NCBI RefSeq assembly: GCF_019195395.1
Contig: NZ_CP078067.1
Location: 1,379,783-1,443,782 of the forward strand
Source of the DNA: Kaistella faecalis
Lineage (GTDB): Bacteria > Bacteroidota > Bacteroidia > Flavobacteriales > Weeksellaceae
Direction of reading: 5' to 3'
DNA: 64,000 nucleotides
Both the position numbers and the translations under genes were made by a program. Below the pieces are notes generated by a model. That model had not been told where the DNA came from and did no database searches. It saw only the letters and a list, made by a program, of their open reading frames with translations. Below are positions 9,173 through 15,924 of the stretch, one piece after another (position 1 is the first letter of the stretch; every line of letters begins with the position of its first letter).

Positions 9173-9201
9173 AATTCCGCTTTTTTTGGCGGAATTTTTT
9201 T
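9173..9201 (+). terminator. Rho-independent terminator after bacilliredoxin gene
   Basis: AATTCCGC (9173-9180) and GCGGAATT (9189-9196) form an 8-bp stem followed by a T run to 9201, 24 bases after the stop codon. Confidence 0.85.
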
Positions 9202-9239
9202 ATATGAAAATCTGCCTCGTGTCTTTAGCCGAAATATAT

Positions 9240-9247
9240 TATATTTG
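9240..9247 (+). promoter_or_regulatory. -7 promoter element immediately before the GH3 gene
   Basis: TATATTTG fits TAnnTTTG and ends only 5 bases before the ATG at 9253. Transcription normally begins a few bases downstream of this element, so the mRNA should be leaderless or almost leaderless. Confidence 0.6.
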
Positions 9248-9252
9248 TATCA

Positions 9253-10767
9253 ATGGCAACAAAAGCGCTTTTTAATACGGTTGTAAACTGGTTTATCCGC
9301 CAGAGAATCGATCAGATTCAGAATTTCATTAATCACCCCATTGAAACCCAAAACGGCGTCCTGTTTTCTCAGCTTTATCATGCGGAGAATACTGACTACG
9401 GGAAGATTCACGGCTTCAGTTCTATTTCCAGTTATGATGATTTCCGTAGAAATGTTCCCATTGTAACCTACGAAGATTTCGAACCTTATATCGAAAAAGC
9501 ACGTCAGGGAGCAGCCGATGTTTTTTGGCCGGGTTACATCCGCAAATTTGCAAAATCATCTGGCACTACTAACGCGAAAAGTAAATTTATTCCGATCTCT
9601 GAAGAAAGTTTAGAAGACTGTCATTTCAAGGCAGGTAAAGATTTACTTTCGATTTACGCGAACAATCATCCGGACAATTCACTTTTTTCAAATAAAAATT
9701 TAAGACTGGGCGGAAGTTCAGAGCTTTACGAAGATTTCAATACCAAGTTTGGTGATCTTTCTGCCATAATGATTGAAAACCTTCCGTTCTGGGTTGAAAT
9801 TACCACCACTCCCAGCAAAAAGGTTTCTCTGATGTCTGAGTGGGAAAGCAAGCTGAAAGCCATTGTATCAGAAGTGAAAAACGAAGATGTAGGAAGCATG
9901 ACCGGCGTGCCGAGCTGGATGATGGTTCTGCTCCAAAGAACACTTGCCGACACCGGAAAAGAAACCATATCTAATCTCTGGCCTAATTTGGAAGTGTTTT
10001 TTCATGGCGGAATCAGCTTTAAACCCTACCGCGACCAGTACAGAAAGATTATCGGTAAAGACATTAATTATTACGAGATTTATAACGCCTCAGAAGGATT
10101 TTTTGCGATACAGGATCAGCCCGGCAGCGACGAAATGCTGCTGATGCTGGATTACGGAATTTTCTATGAATTCATTCCTATGGATGCATTCAATCCCGAT
10201 AATCTGCAGGCCGTTCCGCTGCAGGATGTTGAAATCGGGAAAAATTACGCAATGGTTATCACTACCAATAGCGGACTGTGGCGATATTTAATCGGTGACA
10301 CCATTAAGTTCACTTCGCTTCATCCTTATCGGATTAAAATCTCGGGGCGTACCAAACATTATATTAATGCTTTTGGCGAGGAACTGATGATCGATAATGT
10401 AGAAACAGCGCTTACTAAAGCCTGCGAAGTAACTGAATCTTCGGTTTCAGATTTTACCGGAGCACCCGTGTTCATGAAAGACGGTGAGAGCGGAGCGCAC
10501 GAATGGATTTTTGAATTCACTCAGGAACCTGAAGATCTGGAACGCTTCACTGAAGTTTTTGACAATTATCTGAAATCTGTAAATTCAGATTACGAAGCTA
10601 AACGCTATAATAATATGACGCTGAAAAAACCGATTGTTCACGTTGCCAAACCGCAGCTTTTCTATAACTGGATGTCGGCCCGCGGGAAACTGGGCGGACA
10701 GAACAAAGTCCCGAGACTGAGCAACGACCGCGAATATATCGATCCTCTGCTCCAAATGAACCAATAA
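9253..10767 (+). CDS. GH3 auxin-responsive promoter family protein (acyl-adenylating enzyme)
   Basis: A 504-residue member of the GH3 family within the ANL adenylating-enzyme superfamily. The three nucleotide-binding motifs are visible: SSGTTNAKSKFIPIS (102-116), YNASEG (about 277-282) and GLWRYLIGD (about 341-349). They match plant GH3 motifs SSGTS...K, YASSE and YRLGD. Plant enzymes join amino acids to jasmonate or indole-acetate through an acyl-adenylate. The substrate of the bacterial proteins is not known, and nothing adjacent identifies it. The gene stands alone, with a promoter at 9240 and a terminator at 10772. Confidence 0.9.
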   Translation: MATKALFNTVVNWFIRQRIDQIQNFINHPIETQNGVLFSQLYHAENTDYGKIHGFSSISSYDDFRRNVPIVTYEDFEPYIEKARQGAADVFWPGYIRKFAKSSGTTNAKSKFIPISEESLEDCHFKAGKDLLSIYANNHPDNSLFSNKNLRLGGSSELYEDFNTKFGDLSAIMIENLPFWVEITTTPSKKVSLMSEWESKLKAIVSEVKNEDVGSMTGVPSWMMVLLQRTLADTGKETISNLWPNLEVFFHGGISFKPYRDQYRKIIGKDINYYEIYNASEGFFAIQDQPGSDEMLLMLDYGIFYEFIPMDAFNPDNLQAVPLQDVEIGKNYAMVITTNSGLWRYLIGDTIKFTSLHPYRIKISGRTKHYINAFGEELMIDNVETALTKACEVTESSVSDFTGAPVFMKDGESGAHEWIFEFTQEPEDLERFTEVFDNYLKSVNSDYEAKRYNNMTLKKPIVHVAKPQLFYNWMSARGKLGGQNKVPRLSNDREYIDPLLQMNQ

Positions 10768-10771
10768 AAAG

Positions 10772-10799
10772 ATCCGCTGTAAATCAGCGGATTTTTTTA
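10772..10799. terminator. Bidirectional terminator between GH3 and lipoprotein genes
   Basis: ATCCGCTG (10772-10779) and CAGCGGAT (10785-10792) form an 8-bp stem with A-rich sequence before and T-rich sequence after. It therefore works for the GH3 gene (+) and, read in reverse, for the converging lipoprotein operon (-). Confidence 0.85.
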
Positions 10800-11138
10800 T
10801 TTTTTGAGGTCTTCCTTTACATTTTCGGCACCCTTTTCGACTTTTTCCGCACCTTTCGAAGCGGCATCTTTCACATCTTCGCCGGCTTTTTTAAGTTCAG
10901 TTCCGGCACGGTCAGCGACTTCATCGATCTTTTCGCCTGCTACATTCAACTTTTCCTTCGCTTTGTCTACGGTAGCATTGATCGTCGCGGAATCAAACGC
11001 AGTTGATTTTTCGGTTTCCAGTGTCGTAGTAGTAACGGTACCGTCGGGATTTTCGGTAGTTTCTATTTTGGTTTCTGACTGTTTGCAACTTATAACTGAC
11101 ACTGAAATTGCTACAGCAATTAAAAAATATTTTTTCAT
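10797..11138 (-). CDS. Small lipoprotein with amphipathic Lys/Glu/Ala repeats
   Basis: A 113-residue protein with a short hydrophobic signal ending in the lipobox VISC (Cys18), so it is predicted to be lipid-anchored. Residues 19-45 are Thr/Glu-rich. From about 50 the chain is an uninterrupted amphipathic helix with imperfect repeats (DKAKEKLNVAGEKI, KGAEKVEKGAENVKEDLKK). This resembles the apolipoprotein/LEA-like or YtxH-type helices often seen in small stress-related envelope proteins. No enzymatic motif is present and function is unknown. It follows the lipoprotein gene at 11177 on the same strand after 38 bases. Confidence 0.8.
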   Translation of the reverse strand: MKKYFLIAVAISVSVISCKQSETKIETTENPDGTVTTTTLETEKSTAFDSATINATVDKAKEKLNVAGEKIDEVADRAGTELKKAGEDVKDAASKGAEKVEKGAENVKEDLKK

Positions 11139-11176
11139 AATAATAAGTATTGGTGACCGATAAAATTAAAACAATA

Positions 11177-11554
11177 TTATTGAACTGGTGTTTCGGATGC
11201 CGAATTTTCAGATTGAGACGCAGATTTCTCTTTTTTAGCTTTTTCAGATTCCCTTTTTTTCATTTCTTCTGCTGATTTTTTATCTGCCTTTTCCTTCTCT
11301 TCTTTGGCTTTCTTCAGTATTTTTTCTTCTTCAATCTGGGCAGAAATTTTCTTAATCGAATCCTGATATTTGAGTGAAGAAATCCGTATTCTCCGAGCGA
11401 CATCTATAGAAGTTGCTCCTACAGAAAATGAGTCCACAGCTGCTGTATCATATGGCGCAACGGGATTCTCCTGAACAGTAGCCGCCGCTTTCCCTGGTTC
11501 TTTTCCACAGGAAATCATTAACACCAAAGTTGTAAATAAAAAGATTCTTTTCAT
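11177..11554 (-). CDS. Hypothetical lipoprotein with charged coiled coil
   Basis: A 125-residue predicted lipoprotein: signal MKRIFLFTTLVLMISC with the lipid-attachment Cys at 16. A region of about 45 residues is followed by a highly charged Lys/Glu helix (about 72-115) and a Ser-rich end. The start is placed at the ATG at 11554, one base after the stop of the upstream hydrolase gene; a longer reading would need a TTG at 11563. The tight junction indicates translational coupling in the mutL-rhomboid-hydrolase operon. No family is recognised and function is unknown. Confidence 0.75.
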   Translation of the reverse strand: MKRIFLFTTLVLMISCGKEPGKAAATVQENPVAPYDTAAVDSFSVGATSIDVARRIRISSLKYQDSIKKISAQIEEEKILKKAKEEKEKADKKSAEEMKKRESEKAKKEKSASQSENSASETPVQ

Positions 11555-11555
11555 C

Positions 11556-12542
11556 TTAATCAATTTTAAATTCTGTAATAACGGGATAATGATCCGAAAG
11601 TTTAACGCTTCGGTCGACTTTGTAGCTAACTGGTTTTATTTCCGGAGAACAGAAAACATAATCAATTCTTATCGGAAATTTATAATCGTGAAAACTCGTA
11701 GCACTTCCCGTACCGGTTTCTACAAAAACATCTTTCAGATTTTTACCGATTTGGTAATATTCATAAGAATTGGGAACGGCATTGAAATCTCCCGCTAAAA
11801 TAACCGGATATGGTGATTCTGCAATTGCTTTCTTGATGTCGGCAACTTCATCCTGATGATTTTTAAACGTGGGCACCAATTTGCGGATGACGTATCGCAG
11901 TTTTACTTTATTCTGATCAAGATCCTCTGTTGGTTTAACTTTGCCCTTTTCAAACGAGAAGGGACTTAAATATACATTGATCAGGCGAATAGTTTTCCCG
12001 TGAACTTCCACATCAGCAAAAAAAGAGTTTCCGTTTCCAACCGTTGCAATTTTACCCTGGCGAATGATTTTATATTTTGAATTTAATGCTACAATTTCGT
12101 AAGAATCGGTCTGGTACTGGTAACCCTGAACATTAAACTCCGTGCTGTATTCCTGAGCTAATATTATATCTGCATCTGTATTTTTCAGATAGTCATAAAT
12201 CTTTTCGTACCCATAAAGTAGGCCCCCTTTCGTATTGAGAGACACAATTTTCAGATTACCGCGCTGCTCCTTTGTGGTGCTGAAGTTAATCCATCTTTTT
12301 ACAGGATTAATCAAAAATAGAGAAAGCAGTAAGAATACAACCGCGCGCTTCTTCCAGAGAACGATCCACAGTAGAATCATACCAACATTCAGAATCATTA
12401 AGACCGGAAAAGCCAGAGAAAGCATGTTAAACCAGGGGAAAATTCTTGGTGGAACATAGGCATTCAGCAAAGTTCCCAATAAAAGAACAATGACTAAAGA
12501 GTGAAATACTGTCAATAAAAAAAAGATTATTCCCACAATCAC
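11556..12542 (-). CDS. Membrane-anchored endonuclease/exonuclease/phosphatase family protein
   Basis: A 328-residue protein with two or three hydrophobic segments in the first ~80 residues, followed by an EEP-fold domain. Motifs are KIVSLNTKG (about 98-106), LAQEYS with the metal-binding Glu, the catalytic AGDFNAVPNS near 250 and the final RIDYVF...LSDHYPVI block containing the general-base His. The family cleaves phosphodiesters or phosphomonoesters in nucleic acids, phosphoinositides or sphingomyelin; the substrate here is unknown. Its active domain is probably extracytoplasmic. The start is a GTG at 12542, 3 bases after the rhomboid stop. An internal ATG would remove the first membrane segment. 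Confidence 0.85.
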   Translation of the reverse strand: MIVGIIFFLLTVFHSLVIVLLLGTLLNAYVPPRIFPWFNMLSLAFPVLMILNVGMILLWIVLWKKRAVVFLLLSLFLINPVKRWINFSTTKEQRGNLKIVSLNTKGGLLYGYEKIYDYLKNTDADIILAQEYSTEFNVQGYQYQTDSYEIVALNSKYKIIRQGKIATVGNGNSFFADVEVHGKTIRLINVYLSPFSFEKGKVKPTEDLDQNKVKLRYVIRKLVPTFKNHQDEVADIKKAIAESPYPVILAGDFNAVPNSYEYYQIGKNLKDVFVETGTGSATSFHDYKFPIRIDYVFCSPEIKPVSYKVDRSVKLSDHYPVITEFKID

Positions 12543-12545
12543 ACC

Positions 12546-13277
12546 TTAATTAAACCGGTACAAATGCTTTTTCCAGATTTTGGCAAGAATAAACCCAACA
12601 AGTGCCCCCCCAACGTGTGCAAGGTGTGCAATGCCGCCAACATTCCCAGAAATTCCCAAATACACCGAAACCGCGATAACTACGGGCATCAGATATTTAA
12701 CTTTAACCGGCACTGGAATAAACATCAACATAATTTTAGCATCAGGATATAATGTCGCAAATGCTGCTATAACGCCGAAAATCGCGCCTGACGCACCAAC
12801 CATCGGAACCGAAATAATAGACTGTAATTGGTTTACTAAATTCTGCTGTTCAAGTATCGCTGCAGAATTTCCTTTAAATGAAACACTTTCGCCATCCATA
12901 TAACCCGCCAAATCAAACCCTAAACTTTGCAGACTGCTTTTTATCTGTTCGACTTCAACGAAATTCCAAAGGTTAAAAAGGAAAAACGCACCCAATCCAC
13001 TTACAAAATATAAGATCACGTACTTTTTATCTCCCAGAACCTGTTCCAGAACAGGCCCGAAACTGTAAAGCGTCATGAGATTAAATAAAATATGCATAAA
13101 ACTGCCATGCATAAACATATGCGTAATGATCTGCCACGAGTGAAAAAAGGGTGAAAAAGGATAAAATGCGGCCAGATACTGGTACATTAAATCGGTTTGC
13201 AGAACGTACGTCAGGATGAAGACGATTACGTTGATGATAATGATATTTCGCGTAATTGGCGGTATATTGTTGAACAT
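12546..13277 (-). CDS. Rhomboid family intramembrane serine protease
   Basis: A 243-residue integral membrane protein with six or seven hydrophobic segments. The rhomboid catalytic dyad is visible as Ser in GASGAIFG (Ser163) and His in HLAHVGGALVG (His221). The oxyanion-region motif HMFMHGSFMHILFNLM is at 53-68, with Asn66. Rhomboids cleave transmembrane substrates within the bilayer; the substrates here cannot be inferred. An insertion of about 50 residues between the second and third membrane segments (about 103-155) is typical of Bacteroidetes homologues. It starts 5 bases after the end of mutL, so it is probably co-transcribed with it. Confidence 0.93.
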   Translation of the reverse strand: MFNNIPPITRNIIIINVIVFILTYVLQTDLMYQYLAAFYPFSPFFHSWQIITHMFMHGSFMHILFNLMTLYSFGPVLEQVLGDKKYVILYFVSGLGAFFLFNLWNFVEVEQIKSSLQSLGFDLAGYMDGESVSFKGNSAAILEQQNLVNQLQSIISVPMVGASGAIFGVIAAFATLYPDAKIMLMFIPVPVKVKYLMPVVIAVSVYLGISGNVGGIAHLAHVGGALVGFILAKIWKKHLYRFN

Positions 13278-13282
13278 GTACT

Positions 13283-15043
13283 TTAAAATTTATTTTTTAA
13301 TTCGTCTAACGGAATCTCAGTGAAACACCTTTTCCCGGAAGGCAGATATTCGGGAAAACCAAGCGCAGTAAAATCTTTTATAACCTGTTCTGCATCAACT
13401 TTGTATAGGAAATCAAAGCGCGATTTACTCTGTATTTTATTCCACTGGTTTTGGTAAAAATTCAAAAACTCTTCTTCTGTCCTGTATTCAAGGATTTCGA
13501 AAAGGTTTTCCATGAATTTCATGACCTGTGTTTCTTTCAGTCCTTCGGGAATGGCGTCTATCCGTAGAACATTATCATTGGCGATTACCATTTCGAAACC
13601 GAGTTCCGGCAGGTATTTCTTAATCGAACGGAATTTGTTTTTCTCCGTTTCGTTCATGTGATATTCCAGAGAAAAAAGCAGGGTATGTTTTTCGCTGCTG
13701 CGTTTTTTCTTTGCATTCCTTTCACTGATGACCAGGCGCTGCATACGACCCAAATCAAGCATCAGGGTTTTTCCGCCTTTGTTGAAAAGCCAATATCCGT
13801 TCGGAAGCCGCATCAAATCCTCATCGAAATCTTCATCTTCAAACAGATTAATTTTAGAAGGTTCGGGTTGAATAGTCTGCTGGTACATTTCAGTGAGTGC
13901 CGTTCGGTCGCCCGCAGAAGCTCTTTCTTCAAGAAAAGGATTGTAATCGCGGTCTACCGTGATCTCCGGCGCCCTCAAAGTTCCACTTTTACTCGTCTGA
14001 TGAACAAATGCATCAATGCTTGCATCCCTCTCGAAATCCAGACTTGGCGCAACATTATAAATTCCAAGAGATTTTTTGATTGTAGAACGGACCAGGGCAA
14101 AAATCAGGTTTTCATCCTCAAATTTAACTTCTGTTTTCTGAGGATGAATATTGACATCAACTTTCTCGGGATCAAGTTCTAAAAACAGGAAAAATGTAGG
14201 GATATATCCCGGCAGAAGCAAGCCTTCGAAAGCTTCCTGTACCGCTTTGTTGAAGTAAGCGCTCCGGAAAAACCTTCCGTTGACAAAGAAAAACTGTTCG
14301 CCGCGAACTTTTTTGGCACCTTCGGGTTTTGCAACAAATCCGTGGAGTTTTACCCACCCAAGATCTTCCTTTATCGGAACGAGAATAGAATGAAGTTTGC
14401 GCCCGAAAATTTCTACAATTCGCTGAAGCAAACTCGATTTCCTGAGCCGAAAAATAATATCATCATTATGAAAAAGTTCAAAATCGATATTTTCGTGAGC
14501 TAAAGCAACTCTTTGAAACTCATCAATAATATGGCGGAATTCTACGTTGTTATTTTTGAGAAATTTGCGTCTCGCAGGAACATTATAAAATAGATTTTTG
14601 ACTAAAAAGTTAGAACCTTCTGTAGTCTGTATAGGTTCCTGAAACTGAAACCCGCCACCTTCAATATAAATATTGGTTCCGGTTGTGGAATCCCTGGTTT
14701 TGGTTCTAAGTTCAACCTGTGCTACTGCTGCGATTGACGCCAAAGCTTCTCCACGAAAACCTTTAGTGGAAATGCGGAAAATATCTTCAGTTGTACTTAT
14801 TTTTGAAGTTGCGTGCCTCTCGAAGGCAAGCCGCGCATCAGTATCGCTCATACCGCTGCCGTTATCTACCACCTGAATTAAATTTTTACCTGCCTCCCGA
14901 ACGATGAGTTCAACCTTAGTGGCACCTGCATCGATGGCATTCTCCATGAGTTCTTTTACGATTGAAGCAGGCCGCTGCACCACTTCGCCCGCAGCGATTT
15001 GGTTGGCGACATGATCCGGCAAAAGTTTTATAATATCTGACAT
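13283..15043 (-). CDS. mutL: DNA mismatch repair protein MutL
   Basis: A GHKL ATPase of 586 residues that couples MutS mismatch recognition to strand incision. The N-terminal motifs are IAAGEVVQRPASIVKELMEN, DAGAT, DNGSGM, ATSKI and GFRGEALASI, all in the usual order. The start is placed at the ATG at 15043 (MSDIIKLLPDH). A longer reading to 15061 would overlap the promoter at 15059-15066 and adds residues not seen in homologues. The C-terminal endonuclease motif DQHAxxExxxxE is replaced by DLGRMQRLVISE (about 427-438), and the later zinc-site motif is LPSGKRCFTE rather than CPHGRP. See the findings. Confidence 0.95.
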   Translation of the reverse strand: MSDIIKLLPDHVANQIAAGEVVQRPASIVKELMENAIDAGATKVELIVREAGKNLIQVVDNGSGMSDTDARLAFERHATSKISTTEDIFRISTKGFRGEALASIAAVAQVELRTKTRDSTTGTNIYIEGGGFQFQEPIQTTEGSNFLVKNLFYNVPARRKFLKNNNVEFRHIIDEFQRVALAHENIDFELFHNDDIIFRLRKSSLLQRIVEIFGRKLHSILVPIKEDLGWVKLHGFVAKPEGAKKVRGEQFFFVNGRFFRSAYFNKAVQEAFEGLLLPGYIPTFFLFLELDPEKVDVNIHPQKTEVKFEDENLIFALVRSTIKKSLGIYNVAPSLDFERDASIDAFVHQTSKSGTLRAPEITVDRDYNPFLEERASAGDRTALTEMYQQTIQPEPSKINLFEDEDFDEDLMRLPNGYWLFNKGGKTLMLDLGRMQRLVISERNAKKKRSSEKHTLLFSLEYHMNETEKNKFRSIKKYLPELGFEMVIANDNVLRIDAIPEGLKETQVMKFMENLFEILEYRTEEEFLNFYQNQWNKIQSKSRFDFLYKVDAEQVIKDFTALGFPEYLPSGKRCFTEIPLDELKNKF

Positions 15044-15058
15044 TTGTTTATTCTCCGA

Positions 15059-15066
15059 CAAAAATA
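15059..15066 (-). promoter_or_regulatory. -7 promoter element for mutL
   Basis: Read on the minus strand this is TATTTTTG, matching TAnnTTTG, 15 bases before the mutL ATG at 15043. It supports the shorter mutL start and would drive the mutL-rhomboid-EEP-lipoprotein operon. Confidence 0.55.
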
Positions 15067-15115
15067 CGATTAGATTCGGGGTTTTGTAAATTTAAAAATG
15101 AATACTTTTCTGCAA

Positions 15116-15835
15116 TTATTTGTATTTAACTGCATCGATTTTGGTGGTAAGTTTATGAAATATCTTTTCGGAGAAGTTCCTTTGATCAGAAAGATGTTTC
15201 AGTTCAAAATTTCTCTTTTTCCGGATGACCATAAAATGATAATCATCCTGTTCCCAAATTCCATATTTCTCGAAATATGCAAGTTCTAAACCATTTTTTT
15301 CAAGATGTTTCATCAGGGTAAAAAGTTCGATTTCCTGGTCAATTACCTGGAGACTTTCAGGATGGTTAATTCGTGCATAACCAATATATTGCGGGTTCGG
15401 AATATTGATAAGAATATTTGTTTTTTCAGTAGCGATTTTAGATAAATTTGCGAAAAGTTCGGCGTGATGTTCCAAAGGAATATGTTCGATGACATCCATC
15501 AAAGTGACCATATCAAAATCAGAATTTTTGGGCTGGTATTTTACTACATCAGCAACATCAAAATAAATGTTTTTCCTGTCTTTCAGTTCATTCTTCGCAA
15601 CGGCCACACTTTTTTCGCTAAGATCCACCGCTTCAATAATCCCGTTCTTGACTTTTTTTGCCAAAAGCTTAGTGAAAATTCCCACGCCGCAACCCAATTC
15701 AAGAACTTTGGAATCGGCATTTAACCCGCCGTTCAGCAGCCTTTTATAAAGGGAAATAAGTCTTTCGTTGGCACCTGTTTTTATCTGTCTCTGAACATAT
15801 TCATCATAAAAATCAGAGATTTCATTCTGTTTCAT
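15116..15835 (-). CDS. Class I SAM-dependent methyltransferase
   Basis: A 239-residue Rossmann-fold methyltransferase. Motif I is LELGCGVGIFTKLLAKK (about 61-77), the acidic strand-2 residue lies in EAVDLSEK, and VTLMDVIEHIPLEHH (about 125-139) is motif IV/post-II as in small-molecule and Ubi/CoQ-type methyltransferases. The substrate is not evident. Charged C-terminal residues 180-239 may form a cap. It has no close partner: mutL is upstream on the same strand in another unit and the S9 peptidase lies 89 bases before it. Confidence 0.88.
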   Translation of the reverse strand: MKQNEISDFYDEYVQRQIKTGANERLISLYKRLLNGGLNADSKVLELGCGVGIFTKLLAKKVKNGIIEAVDLSEKSVAVAKNELKDRKNIYFDVADVVKYQPKNSDFDMVTLMDVIEHIPLEHHAELFANLSKIATEKTNILINIPNPQYIGYARINHPESLQVIDQEIELFTLMKHLEKNGLELAYFEKYGIWEQDDYHFMVIRKKRNFELKHLSDQRNFSEKIFHKLTTKIDAVKYK

Positions 15836-15877
15836 TGCGTAAAAATAATGATTTATTTTTTGCTTAAATATCTAAAA

Positions 15878-15903
15878 AAACTTCCTGAAAATTCAGGAAG
15901 TTT
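15878..15903 (-). terminator. Terminator of the S9 peptidase gene
   Basis: AAACTTCCTGAA (15878-15889) and TTCAGGAAGTTT (15892-15903) form a perfect 12-bp stem. On the minus strand it is followed by TTTTTTT and lies about 22 bases after the peptidase stop. Confidence 0.85.
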
Positions 15904-15924
15904 AGAATAGTCAACTTTTTAAAA

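Noticed and set aside
15044-15061. A MutL start six codons upstream of 15043
   Set aside because: It would overlap the TATTTTTG promoter element, and MSDIIKLLPD is the conserved start of the family.
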